64,000 nucleotides of DNA from Bosea sp. BIWAKO-01 (GTDB lineage: Bacteria; Pseudomonadota; Alphaproteobacteria; Rhizobiales; Beijerinckiaceae), in the NCBI RefSeq assembly GCF_001748145.1, contig NZ_BCQA01000001.1:3622501-3686500 (forward strand), written 5' to 3'. Position 1 is the stretch's first letter. Every line of letters starts with the position of its first letter. Position numbers and translations under genes: made by a program. Below, in pieces: positions 52,267 through 64,000 of this stretch. Under the pieces are notes generated by a model. That model saw only the letters and a list, made by a program, of their open reading frames with translations. It did no database searches and was not told where the DNA came from.

Positions 52267-53574
52267 TCATCCCGGAAAGGCCAGTTGCGGCAGGATCATC
52301 ACGATTTGCGGGAAGATCGTAATGATCGCGACCGCCACGACCAGTAGAAAAAAGAAGGGTAGGGCGGCGAGCGCCACCGTATTGGAATCCTTGCCCGACA
52401 TGGTCTGGAGCACGAAGAGGTTAAAGCCGACCGGAGGCGAGACCTCCGCCATCTCGACGATCAGCACGAGGAAGATGCCGAACCAGACCAGGTCGAAACC
52501 GGCCTGCTTGATCATCGGGATGACGATGGCCGTGGTCAGGACGATCATCGAGATGCCGTCGAGCGCCGCGCCAAGCACGATATACATCACCGTCAACGCT
52601 GCGATCAGCGCGTAGGGCGAGAGGTGCAGGCTGTCGACCCATTCCGCGAGGGCGGCGGGGATGCCGGTATAGGCCATCGAGGTCGACATGAAGGAGGCGC
52701 CGGCCAGGATCAGCATGATCATGCAGGTGATCCGGGTGGTGCCCATCACGCTGGCCCAGAAGGCTTCGCGGGTCAGGGAGCCCGACCACCAGGCGACGCC
52801 GAAGGAGCCGAGAACGCCCCAGGCCGCACATTCGGTCGCTGTCGCCCAACCCATCAACAGCGAGACGAAGACGAGCGCGATCAGCAGCATGCAGGGGATG
52901 AGATTGGCGGATTCCCGCAGCTTCTCGCGCAGCGGCATGCTCGGCTCCGGCGGCGGCGCCTTGTCCGGGTTCAGCATGTGCCAGACGATGATGTAGCCGG
53001 AGTACAGCGCCATCACGAGCAGGCCCGGCAGGAAGCCGGCGAGGAAGACCTGGATGATCGAGACATTGGCCGCGACGGCGTAGACGACCATGGTGATCGA
53101 GGGCGGAATCAGGATGCCCAGCGTGCCGGCACCGGCGAGAGAGCCGAGGCTGACCGTCTCGTCATAGCCGCGCTTCTTCAACTCCGGCAGGGCGATCTTG
53201 GCCACGGTGGCGCAGGTCGCAGCCGAGGAGCCGGAGACCGAGCCGAAGATGCCGCAGGCCAGCACGTTGACATGCATCAGCCGGCCGGGGAGCCAGTTGA
53301 GCCAGGGGGCGAGGCCGCGGAACATCTCCTCCGAGAGTTTCGTGCGGTAGAGGATCTCGCCCATCCAAATGAAGAGCGGCAAGGCGGCTAGCGTCCAGGA
53401 GGCGCTGTTGCCCCAGATCGTCGTTGCCAGCACCGACCCGGCAGGGATGCCGCCGCCGACGAATTGCATCGCGACCCAGCCGCAGGCCATCAGCGAGATG
53501 GCGATCCAGACGCCGCCGGCGAGGAAGACGGCCAGCAGGATGAGCAGCAGTCCGGAGATTTCGATCATCGCCAT
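52267..53574 (-). CDS. TRAP transporter large permease (DctM family)
   Basis: A 435-residue membrane protein, about 12 helices, that moves the substrate with sodium. GILIPPSITMVVYAVAANVSI and GWATATECAAWGVLG are in the DctM family's conserved substrate/sodium region. It lies 3 bases after the small permease gene and 35 bases before the binding protein. The order dctQ-dctM-dctP is complete. Confidence 0.96.
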   Translation of the reverse strand: MAMIEISGLLLILLAVFLAGGVWIAISLMACGWVAMQFVGGGIPAGSVLATTIWGNSASWTLAALPLFIWMGEILYRTKLSEEMFRGLAPWLNWLPGRLMHVNVLACGIFGSVSGSSAATCATVAKIALPELKKRGYDETVSLGSLAGAGTLGILIPPSITMVVYAVAANVSIIQVFLAGFLPGLLVMALYSGYIIVWHMLNPDKAPPPEPSMPLREKLRESANLIPCMLLIALVFVSLLMGWATATECAAWGVLGSFGVAWWSGSLTREAFWASVMGTTRITCMIMLILAGASFMSTSMAYTGIPAALAEWVDSLHLSPYALIAALTVMYIVLGAALDGISMIVLTTAIVIPMIKQAGFDLVWFGIFLVLIVEMAEVSPPVGFNLFVLQTMSGKDSNTVALAALPFFFLLVVAVAIITIFPQIVMILPQLAFPG

Positions 53575-53577
53575 GGT

Positions 53578-54126
53578 TCAGACCCCGCTCTGCATGGCGC
53601 GCTCGACGACTTCGTCGTCGCTCTGCGGGGGCGGCTTCTCATAGCGAGGTTCATTGCCGCGCAGGACGACATGAACGAACTCGTCGAGGAATGCGATGAA
53701 GAGGATGACCAATCCGCCGGAGAAGCCGAGTTGCGGAATCCAGAGCGGCATCGGCACGACACCGCCGGCAACGTCGTTGAATTCATAGGATTGCCAGGTC
53801 ATCACCACAGCGTGCCAGGCGAAGAAGCCGGTGAAGCCGAGGCCGAGCACCAGCGAGAAGGCCTCGAAGGCCCAGCGCGTGCGGCCCTTGAAACGATCGA
53901 TCAGCAAGCCGACCCGGATCATCTCGCCAGATTTGAATGTATGGGCGAGGCCGAGAAAAGCGAGTGCTGCCATGCTCCATGACGCGAAATCATCGCCCGC
54001 GGGAATGTTGAAGCCGATTTCACGTCCGATGGAGAGGCCCATCATCAGGACGAAGATGGCGACGAGGAAGAAACCGGCGGCATAGCCGGCGAAGAGATAG
54101 AGCTTGTCGAGGACTGCGCGGATCAT
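53578..54126 (-). CDS. TRAP transporter small permease (DctQ family)
   Basis: A 182-residue protein with four membrane helices (about 10-30, 40-58, 85-110 and 128-148). DDFASWSMAALAFLGLAHTFKSGEMIRVGLLIDR is typical of DctQ. Its acidic tail (QSDDEVVERAMQ) extends into the cytoplasm. It is the first gene of the TRAP operon and diverges from the oxoprolinase gene across a 238-base gap. Confidence 0.94.
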   Translation of the reverse strand: MIRAVLDKLYLFAGYAAGFFLVAIFVLMMGLSIGREIGFNIPAGDDFASWSMAALAFLGLAHTFKSGEMIRVGLLIDRFKGRTRWAFEAFSLVLGLGFTGFFAWHAVVMTWQSYEFNDVAGGVVPMPLWIPQLGFSGGLVILFIAFLDEFVHVVLRGNEPRYEKPPPQSDDEVVERAMQSGV

Positions 54127-54303
54127 CTGGCGCTCCGCCGCGCACGGCCGGATAGCAGCTTTGCCGTGCGGGGCTGACGGCGCATGCCGAGCCCGATTGC
54201 CAGGGTCGATCCTGTCATCGCATCCTCCCTCGACCGGCCCGGCCCCTCAGCCATGTTCCGGTCACAATTGCGATCGTAGCCGCCGAATTCGCCTTGTCAA
54301 TAT

Positions 54304-54326
54304 TTCATCGACGATTTATCGATGAA
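54304..54326. promoter_or_regulatory. Candidate operator in the TRAP-oxoprolinase gap
   Basis: Perfect 8-bp arms TTCATCGA (54304-54311) and TCGATGAA (54319-54326) flank seven AT-rich bases. The site lies 38 bases upstream of the oxoprolinase ATG and 178 bases upstream of the dctQ start, so one regulator could act on both promoters. The MarR protein next door is the first candidate. Confidence 0.6.
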
Positions 54327-54364
54327 TTGTTCAAACGACTTCGCGCCACGCTGGGGAGAGTGTC

Positions 54365-57964
<3,600 letters not shown>

Positions 57965-57996
57965 CGCTTAGGTCCTGTTCCACACGGGAGATGGAT

Positions 57997-58692
57997 ATGC
58001 CTCAGACCTGGATGATCACCGGCGCCAATCGCGGCATCGGCCTTGCTCTTGCTACCGCCCTGGTGGCGCGCGGCGACCATGTCATCGCTGCCGCGCGCGA
58101 TCCGGCAAGCCCTGGCCTTGCGGAGCTCGTCGCCAAGCATAGCGGGCTCGTTACACCGACCGCGCTGGATGTGACGTCCGATGCGAGCGTCGCCGCTGCC
58201 AAGGCAGCGCTCGCCGACCGACCGATCGATGTCCTGGTCAACAATGCCGGCGTCTACGGCCCGCGCGACAAGCAGGGCGCGCTCGATATGGATTTCGACG
58301 CCTGGCGCGACGTGTTCGAGGTCAATGTCTATGCGCCGCTGCGCGTGGCGCATGCATTCCTGCCCAATGTCGAGGCCTCGCAAGGGCGCAAGATCGCGAC
58401 GATCAGCAGCCGCATGGGCTCAATCGCTGGCAACCCGTCGGGCGCGCTCGCCTATCGCTCGTCGAAATCGGCCGTGAACATGGCCATGGTCGTGTTCGGC
58501 AACGCCGTGCGCGAGCGCGGCGTCAGTGTCCTGCTGTTCCATCCTGGCTGGGTGCAGACCGATATGGGCGGTGGTGGAGCCGATATCCCGCCAACGGAAA
58601 GCGCCGCCGGCCTGATCGGAACGATCGATCGCTCCGGCATCGCCGAAACCAACAGCTTCCGAACCTGGACGGGCGAAGCGATTGCCTGGTGA
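57997..58692 (+). CDS. Short-chain dehydrogenase/reductase
   Basis: A 231-residue SDR. TGANRGIGLALATALVARG is the cofactor motif, NNAGVYGP is present, the catalytic Tyr-Lys is YRSSKSAVN, and FHPGWVQTDMGGGGAD is typical. It belongs to the CsgA/carbonyl-reductase-like group. ATG 57997 is preferred because GGGAG ends 6 bases upstream; ATG 57991 is too near it. It starts 32 bases after the oxoprolinase stop, so it may be cotranscribed, perhaps acting on the ring-opened product; this is speculative. The convergent LysE gene is 16 bases away. Confidence 0.88.
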   Translation: MPQTWMITGANRGIGLALATALVARGDHVIAAARDPASPGLAELVAKHSGLVTPTALDVTSDASVAAAKAALADRPIDVLVNNAGVYGPRDKQGALDMDFDAWRDVFEVNVYAPLRVAHAFLPNVEASQGRKIATISSRMGSIAGNPSGALAYRSSKSAVNMAMVVFGNAVRERGVSVLLFHPGWVQTDMGGGGADIPPTESAAGLIGTIDRSGIAETNSFRTWTGEAIAW

Positions 58693-58708
58693 GGCCCGAG
58701 GCGGCGGA

Positions 58709-59323
58709 TCAACTGGCGCGCGACGAGGCGAGCCAGAGGCCGCCGCCGATCAGGAAGCCGCCGCTGACCCGCGAGATGAGCCGCACGCGCTTCTGCGACA
58801 GGAACCGTCCGGCCCGCCCCGACAGCAGCGCATAGCCGCTGTCGCTGAGCGCGGCGAAGAGCATCGCGGTCACACCCATGATCGCGATCTGCGTGACGTG
58901 ATCGCGGGCCGGGTCGAGAAATTGCGGGAAGAAGGCACCGAAGAAGAGCAGTGTCTTCGGATTGCTGAGTGCGACCAGGACGCCTTGCAGGAAGAACCCG
59001 CCGCGCGGTGCTCGGGCCTGTATGGCGCCATCCTCGACGCCGCCGGCCCGGAACATCTTCCAGCCTAGCCAGATCAGATAGGCGGCGCCGGCGAGCCGCA
59101 CCCAGTCGAACCAGTGGCCCATCGCCGCGATGACAGAGCTCAGGCCGATGCCGACGATCGCTATCATGATCGCGAGGCCGAGCTGGGTTCCTGCCGCATT
59201 CAGGAGCCCGGCGCGGGCACCATGCTTCAGGCTGTTGGCGATGATCAGTGTTACCGTCGGGCCCGGCACGATGACGATGACGAAGCAGGCAACGAGATAA
59301 GCGGCAAAGAGCTCGAAGGACAT
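58709..59323 (-). CDS. LysE/RhtB-family amino-acid exporter
   Basis: A 204-residue membrane protein with six hydrophobic helices. The N-terminal IVIVPGPTVTLIIANSLKHGARAGL and the ALSNPKTLLFFGAFFPQFLDP block are typical of the LysE/RhtB family, which exports amino acids such as lysine, threonine or homoserine lactone. ATG 59323 has TGGAGA upstream and is preferred over ATG 59338. It is divergent from a GNAT gene. Confidence 0.92.
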   Translation of the reverse strand: MSFELFAAYLVACFVIVIVPGPTVTLIIANSLKHGARAGLLNAAGTQLGLAIMIAIVGIGLSSVIAAMGHWFDWVRLAGAAYLIWLGWKMFRAGGVEDGAIQARAPRGGFFLQGVLVALSNPKTLLFFGAFFPQFLDPARDHVTQIAIMGVTAMLFAALSDSGYALLSGRAGRFLSQKRVRLISRVSGGFLIGGGLWLASSRAS

Positions 59324-59414
59324 GGCGGCAGTCTCCATCTCGAATGCTGAGTCATCTCAGTCCGGCGCAGATGAGTCGAGCCCCCTTGTTCCGCCACCGA
59401 AGGGGACAGGGAGA

Positions 59415-59999
59415 ATGTCGACCTCCGACTTCAGAGTTTTGCCGCTGGCATTCGAGCACTGGCCGGATCTCGAGGATCTCTTCGGTCCCAAGGGAGCCTG
59501 CTATGGCTGCTGGTGCAACCATTTCCGCATGCCCCAGAAGCAGCGCCTGCCGCTCTTGGGCGAGGGGGCCCGGCAATTGTTCGAGGAACGGGTTCGCCGG
59601 GGGCCGCCGCCTGGCGTCCTGGCCTATGATCAAGAGGCCTGTGTCGGCTGGCTCCAGGTCGGTCCTCGGCGCGACATTCCCGAATGGAACAATCCGCGCC
59701 GCGCCTCGACGCCGCTTCCGGATGCGCCGGCCGAAGATGAGCGGGTCTGGGCGGCGTCCTGTTTCTTCGTCCGCAAAACGTGGCGGGGCAGGGGTGTCAC
59801 GGCGGCGCTGCTCGACGGCGCCGCCGCGTTTGCTCGCGAGAGCGGCGCCCGCCTGCTCGAGGCTGCCCCCATGGACCATGAATTCAAGCGGAGCATCGAG
59901 GGCCTCTATGTTGGCCCCGAGCGGGTCTTCCTGCGGGCCGGTTTCGTCGAGGTCGCGCGGCAGAAGGAAGGCCGGCCGCTGATGCGGCTCGCATTGTGA
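59415..59999 (+). CDS. GNAT-family N-acetyltransferase
   Basis: A 194-residue acetyltransferase. The acetyl-CoA site is SCFFVRKTWRGRGVTAALLDGA, the A motif Q/RxxGxG/A. The N-terminal CYGCWCNHF is Cys-rich (C-x2-C-x-C) and could bind a metal, an unusual addition. The substrate is unknown. ATG 59415 is used because longer frames run over the LysE promoter. It ends 6 bases before the convergent hydrolase gene. Confidence 0.88.
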   Translation: MSTSDFRVLPLAFEHWPDLEDLFGPKGACYGCWCNHFRMPQKQRLPLLGEGARQLFEERVRRGPPPGVLAYDQEACVGWLQVGPRRDIPEWNNPRRASTPLPDAPAEDERVWAASCFFVRKTWRGRGVTAALLDGAAAFARESGARLLEAAPMDHEFKRSIEGLYVGPERVFLRAGFVEVARQKEGRPLMRLAL

Positions 60000-60005
60000 G
60001 CGATT

Positions 60006-60866
60006 TCACGATTCGTCGAGGATGAAATTCCGGATCGTTGCGAAAGCGGCCTCTGGATTGTCGCCGACGATGCCGTGGCCGCAACCGGCGAAACGCTCGA
60101 AGCGAACCCATTCGGGCGGAAGGCTTGCTGCAATCGTCTCGCTGAAGGCAATCGGTGTGATGGGATCTTCCTCGCCCCCCATTACGAGGACAGGGCAATT
60201 CACCGTTTCCAGCGCAGCGCGAAAATCAAAGCGACCCTGTTCGTTGTGCGGGCCATTGAACCAGACGCCTGTCTCGTTGCGCGAGATGAGCCTTTGGATC
60301 CAATCACTCGAGCCGGTTTGCGGCTGCGCTTTGTAGAGCGGAAAGCAAATCTCGGTATAGGGCGCACGTGTCTCCGGCGCGGGCGCCGACCAGTAGTTCC
60401 GGGCGGCCTGACTGGCTCTTGGACCACCCAGACGCTCGAAGGCTGCGTAGACCGCCGGGAAATCGAACTTGGCGGCCGTGGAAATCAGGATCAGCTTGGC
60501 GGCATGCCCGGGATGGCGCGTCGCATAGGCCTGCGCCACGAAGCCACCGAAAGACGTGCCGAGAATGATCGGTCGTTCGATGCCGAGCGTGTCGCAGAGC
60601 ACCTTCAAGTCATCGGCCCACTGGTCCAATGTCCAGCTCGCACGCGGGCCGTCTTCGCTGCGGCCGCAGCCGCGATGGTCGTAATAGACGATCTGGACGA
60701 TATCGCTCAGCCCGGAGAACCCGGGTTTGTACATGCTGTGGTCGGCGCCTGGACCGCCATGGAGCAGGATCAGGGTTGGCTTTTCCCGCATGGCCGGGCC
60801 ATCGGGCGCGAGCCCCGCACCTTCGATGTCGACATAGAGGCGCACTCCGTTGACAGTGACACGCAT
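60006..60866 (-). CDS. Proline-iminopeptidase-like alpha/beta hydrolase
   Basis: A 286-residue S33-type hydrolase. LLHGGPGADHSMYKPGF is the oxyanion-hole region, YYDHRGCGRSE follows, and the Ser nucleophile is in GTSFGG. The acid is in VMGGEEDPITP and the His in GCGHGI. The family includes proline iminopeptidases and related amidases; cleavage of an N-terminal proline is plausible but not certain, since the motif around Ser is GTSFGG where Pip often has GGSWGS. ATG 60866 has GGGGA upstream and gives the usual length. Confidence 0.9.
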   Translation of the reverse strand: MRVTVNGVRLYVDIEGAGLAPDGPAMREKPTLILLHGGPGADHSMYKPGFSGLSDIVQIVYYDHRGCGRSEDGPRASWTLDQWADDLKVLCDTLGIERPIILGTSFGGFVAQAYATRHPGHAAKLILISTAAKFDFPAVYAAFERLGGPRASQAARNYWSAPAPETRAPYTEICFPLYKAQPQTGSSDWIQRLISRNETGVWFNGPHNEQGRFDFRAALETVNCPVLVMGGEEDPITPIAFSETIAASLPPEWVRFERFAGCGHGIVGDNPEAAFATIRNFILDES

Positions 60867-60959
60867 CGGTTCGATTCCCCCCAGCCTCATCGAGGCCTTG
60901 AACAGTAAGGGGCGGTTGATCGAACTCAATTGTTTCCAGCCTCATGTTGGGAGTTTCCC

Positions 60960-61762
60960 ATGATCCGCATCACGCTTGCCGGTTGCACCGGCTGGGTCGG
61001 CAAGGCGCTCGTCGCCGCAATCGAGGCCGCGTCCGATCTCGAGTTGGTGGCGGGCGTCTCGCGCAAGGCGGCGGGCAGCGATCTCGGCGAGGCGGCCGGG
61101 CAGCCTGCGAATGGCAAGCCGATCTTTGCGACCGTGGCGGAGGCGCTCGCGGTGCCGTCGGATGTCCTGATCGACTATACCAAGCCCGACAGCGTGAAGG
61201 GCAATGTGCTGGCAGCGGTCGCGGCGGGGCGTCATGTCGTCGTCGGCGCATCGGGAATGACCGGCGAGGACTATGCCGAGATCGAGGCCGCTGCGCTCGA
61301 GGCCGGCGTCGGCGTGCTTGCCGCGGGCAATTTCTCGATCACCGCGACGCTGCTGCGCCGCTTTGCCCGCGAGGCGGTGAAATATGTGCCGGATGTCGAG
61401 ATCATCGACTACGCCTCCGCGTCGAAGCCGGATACACCGTCGGGAACCGGGCGCGAACTCGCCGAAACGCTCGGTGCCGAACGTATGGCGGGAACCTCGA
61501 AGCCGGTCGCGGAACTCGGCGGTGCCCGCGAGACACGTGGCGCTGCAATCGGTGCGCCGCACCCGGTGCAGGTCCATTCGCTGCGGATGCCGGGCTTCGT
61601 CCTCTCCTGCGAGGCGGTCTTCGGCCTCCCGACGAGCGGCTGGTGATCCGGCATGATGCCGGCACGTCGGCCGCGCCTTATGTGGGCGGCACCTTGCTGG
61701 CGGCGCGGCGGGTTGCGGATCAGGCCGGGCTTCGGCGCGGCCTGGACAGCCTGATGGCCTGA
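60960..61762 (+). pseudogene. dapB: Dihydrodipicolinate-reductase-like gene, frameshifted near its 3' end
   Basis: The frame from ATG 60960 (GGGAG upstream) reads a dihydrodipicolinate reductase-like Rossmann protein: ITLAGCTGWVGKALVAA, VGASGMTGEDY and SASKPDTPSGTG. It stops at TGA 61644-61646. The family's C-terminus continues in the next frame (DERLVIRHDAGTSAAPYVGG ... LDSLMA, ending 61762). One base is missing near 61628-61632, as CCC-GAC should read CCC-GGAC. The broken product lacks the last 40 or so residues. The catalytic His pair of true DapB is replaced (YASASK), so this is a paralogue. A sequencing error would restore it. Confidence 0.85.
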
Positions 61763-61924
61763 TCCGTTGGCGTTGCAGGTTGCTTTTCGCAAGCGAGGCG
61801 GCTTCGGCAGTTCGATCCATATCCGGCTAACTTATTGATTTTTATTGGGTTCCTCTGCTCGTGTTAACCTAACGTTCGTTCGCATCTGCGAAGGGAAGGG
61901 CGCGCTACGACGAGGGGGAACGCG

Positions 61925-63601
61925 ATGCGGCAATTGGGGCTGACTGCGAAGATCACCATGCTGTTTGCGCTCATGGGGATTGCCGCAGGCCTCGGGCTGT
62001 TCAGCGCGGTTCGGGGCTTTGATGCGGTCCGTGAAATCGATCGCGACGCCTTCTCGAGCATGGCCTTGGTCAACCGCGCAGCGCTGCTCTCGAGTCGCGT
62101 GGCGCAGGCCTCGCTGCTCAGCCGTTTCGATGACGCAGTCACGCCGCGTGAGATCGAGACGGCGCTCGATTCCCTTGATGGAGCTGTCGAGCTGGTCGAT
62201 GCGGCGCGAGCCAGCCTGATCTCTTCGTTGCCGGGCGAGCTGCGCGACGCCAATCCGACCTTGGATGCCCGGATCAGGACTTTCATTTCGTTCCAGCGCG
62301 ACATCGTCACGATGGGGCGTGAGGTCTCGGCAAAGGCCGCACTCATCGAGGCCTCGGCCGAGGCGGCGCGCGAGAATGTCCGCCAGATCATCCTTGTCAC
62401 GTCGAAGCTCGCCGATGGCCTCGACAGGCGCGCTCAGCTCGGCGCTGCAGAGGCTGCGGGGCTAGCCCACGCGCTGCGCCTGCGGGTGATCGCAACGGCA
62501 GTTGGCCTGCCGCTCGCCTGTGCGCTGCTGGCGATGTACCTGCTCAGGACCCAGCTCACCCGCCCCCTGCGCGATCTGATGGCCGCTATCGCCACTGCGA
62601 CGGCGACCTCTGCCGTCATCGCGGTGCCGCATGTCCGGCGTCGCGACGAGATTGGGCAGCTTGCCCGCACCGTGCGGGCGCTGAGCGAAGTGCGGGCGAC
62701 CCTGGTCACGCGCGATGCCGAAGCCGACCGGGCTCTGTTCCACCAGAACCAGCGAACCGAGGAACTCGGCCGCATCGCAGAGGAATTCGAACGCCGGATC
62801 GGTGCCCTGCTTCACGACATCGCCGTGTTGAGCGAAGCGCTGCGCACCGCACAACAGGATTCTGCGGTGCGGGCACAGCAGGTCTCGCAGAGCACGGGCA
62901 CTGCCGCTTCCGCCGTCGACGGGGCGGGGTTGGAGGCGCGGCGCATCACCGAGGCGGCCCTGCACCTGGAGCAGGTGATCGGCCAGATCAATGCAGAGGT
63001 GCACCGGGTCTCACAAACGGCGACGGTGGCGACGCAGGATGCGGCTGGCACCTCGGGCCTTGTCCGGCGTCTGACCGAGAATGCGGGGCAAATCCGCGAT
63101 GTCGTCGATATCATCGAGACGATCGCCCGGCAGACCAATCTGCTCGCGCTGAACGCAACGATCGAGGCGGCGCGCGCCGGCGTGCATGGCCGCGGTTTTG
63201 CCGTCATCGCGAGCGAGGTCAAGGCGCTCGCGGGCCAGACTGCCGACGCCACCGCGCAGATCGTGCGGCGCATTGCAGCGGTCAACGCGGCCCTGTCGCA
63301 GGCCGCGCAGGCGGTTTCGGGGATCGTCGCCAGCGTCGGTGCCGTCGAACAGGCCAGCACCGAGATCTCGACCATGGTCGCCTCGCATTCCGAACTGATG
63401 GGCTCGCTCGGGGACACGGTTGCGCGCATTTCGGGCGTGACGGAAACGGCTGCGGGCGCAATGGCGGAGATCGCAGAGGCGAATGCGCAGACTGTCGAGC
63501 AGGCCGGCCGGGGCGCGTTCGGGGCCCGCGACCTCGACGAGCGCATCGCGGCGCTGCAGGGCGAGGCGGAAGAATTCGTCAGGCGCCTGCGCGCCGCCTG
63601 A
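61925..63601 (+). CDS. Methyl-accepting chemotaxis protein
   Basis: A 558-residue chemoreceptor. TM helices are near 10-28 and 190-212. The periplasmic part (about 30-185) looks like a four-helix-bundle sensor, with [33 protein letters not shown] follows, with [24 protein letters not shown], and the signalling tip [23 protein letters not shown] is clear. It is shorter than the Cache receptor at 18958. It carries no obvious methyltransferase tether at its C-terminus. Confidence 0.93.
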   Translation: MRQLGLTAKITMLFALMGIAAGLGLFSAVRGFDAVREIDRDAFSSMALVNRAALLSSRVAQASLLSRFDDAVTPREIETALDSLDGAVELVDAARASLISSLPGELRDANPTLDARIRTFISFQRDIVTMGREVSAKAALIEASAEAARENVRQIILVTSKLADGLDRRAQLGAAEAAGLAHALRLRVIATAVGLPLACALLAMYLLRTQLTRPLRDLMAAIATATATSAVIAVPHVRRRDEIGQLARTVRALSEVRATLVTRDAEADRALFHQNQRTEELGRIAEEFERRIGALLHDIAVLSEALRTAQQDSAVRAQQVSQSTGTAASAVDGAGLEARRITEAALHLEQVIGQINAEVHRVSQTATVATQDAAGTSGLVRRLTENAGQIRDVVDIIETIARQTNLLALNATIEAARAGVHGRGFAVIASEVKALAGQTADATAQIVRRIAAVNAALSQAAQAVSGIVASVGAVEQASTEISTMVASHSELMGSLGDTVARISGVTETAAGAMAEIAEANAQTVEQAGRGAFGARDLDERIAALQGEAEEFVRRLRAA

Positions 63602-63627
63602 TCCCGTTCTGTTCTTGCGCTTGCATT

Positions 63628-63650
63628 GCGCGAGCGACTCGCGCCTTTGT
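63628..63650 (+). terminator. Possible terminator after the second chemoreceptor
   Basis: GCGCGAG-CGA-CTCGCGC (63628-63644) is a 7-bp hairpin, followed by CTTTGT. The T-run is short, so the call is moderate. Confidence 0.4.
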
Positions 63651-63681
63651 GCGGCATGGTCGCATATCGGATTCCTCCGCG

Positions 63682-64000
63682 ATGAGCTGGTCGCCGCAAC
63701 AGGATGCCGCGCTGAGCGCGGTCGCACGCTGGCTGCAGGCTGGCGAACCTCAGGTCTTTCGGCTGTTCGGCTATGCCGGCACGGGCAAGACGACGCTCGC
63801 GCGCCATATTGCCGAGGGCGTCGATGGCACGGTCGTCTTCGCCGCCTTCACCGGCAAGGCGGCGCTGGTGCTGCGCAACAAGGGCTGCGATGGCGCCCAG
63901 ACCATCCACTCATTGATCTACCGCTCGCGTGGCGTCGATGAGGAAAGCCCGACCTTCGTGCTCAACCGCGAGAGCAACGCGGCCAAGGCCGGGCTGATCA
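63682..64000 (+). CDS. RecD-like ATP-dependent helicase, 5' part only
   Basis: The first 106 codons of an AAA/helicase gene run off the right edge. Walker A is FGYAGTGKTTLARHI, and FTGKAALVLRNKGCDGAQTIHSLIYR matches the next motif of the RecD2/AAA_30 type ATPases. Start ATG 63682 opens with WSPQQDAALSAVARWL, typical of this group. It may act in DNA repair or single-strand handling. No more can be said without the rest of the gene. Confidence 0.9.
   Translation, partial: MSWSPQQDAALSAVARWLQAGEPQVFRLFGYAGTGKTTLARHIAEGVDGTVVFAAFTGKAALVLRNKGCDGAQTIHSLIYRSRGVDEESPTFVLNRESNAAKAGLI

Overview
The window is a dense, high-GC chromosomal segment with about 68 protein genes, short intergenic gaps and many 4-base gene overlaps. 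The gene set suggests an alphaproteobacterium of the Hyphomicrobiales (Rhizobiales), possibly close to Bosea. The signs are petA-petB-petC with unfused petB and petC, an rplY-pth-ychF-maoC neighbourhood, a uvrC-pgsA-moaD-moaE row, an Omp25/31-type outer-membrane protein and dispersed rhizobial-type palindromes. The genus is inference. No rRNA, tRNA, CRISPR array, prophage or insertion sequence was recognised.

Layout. 1-2.4 kb: end of the cytochrome bc1 operon, closed by a clear terminator. 2.5-5.8 kb: methylthioadenosine salvage (mtnP, apt, mtnA and a FucA-type aldolase), which looks like the DHAP shunt and not the classical methionine salvage pathway. 5.8-18.9 kb: housekeeping (GGDEF protein, maoC-like hydratase, ychF, pth, rplY, VUT transporter, queC, prs, M24-fold protein, UbiK-like, YbjN, proC, TetR). 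18.9-26.8 kb: a chemoreceptor with csaA, a LysR-controlled GST/PNPOx pair, and MarR with a two-component system. 26.9-36.9 kb: ilvE, DUF1176, moaE/moaD, pgsA, uvrC, an MDR reductase, lgt, a MidA methyltransferase, pgeF and a tiny glycine-rich protein. 36.9-43.6 kb: FolM-like SDR, GT2, outer-membrane protein, GST, rlmJ, RNase T2, iron-dependent alcohol dehydrogenase. 43.7-50.5 kb: accessory transport and stress genes arranged as regulator/target pairs (EamA, ArsR/AHSA1, TetR/quinone reductase, AraC with SDR and hydrolase). 50.6-58.0 kb: a TRAP transporter and MarR gene divergent from a 1199-residue oxoprolinase/hydantoinase. 58.0-64 kb: SDR, LysE, GNAT, proline-iminopeptidase-like hydrolase, a frameshifted dapB paralogue, a second chemoreceptor and the start of a RecD-like ATPase.

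How the genes work together. The mtn cluster should split methylthioadenosine into adenine, which Apt recycles, and a methylthio-sugar phosphate that the aldolase cleaves. The TRAP and oxoprolinase genes form a plausible uptake-and-hydrolysis module with a shared palindrome in the promoter gap. Several divergent promoter gaps carry symmetric palindromes that are good operator candidates. I did not find a convincing wholly new multi-gene system. The best leads are the methylthioadenosine shunt, the TRAP/oxoprolinase module, the hairpin that masks the ribosome site of the small glycine-rich gene, a cluster of GGAGC palindromes, and the broken dapB paralogue.
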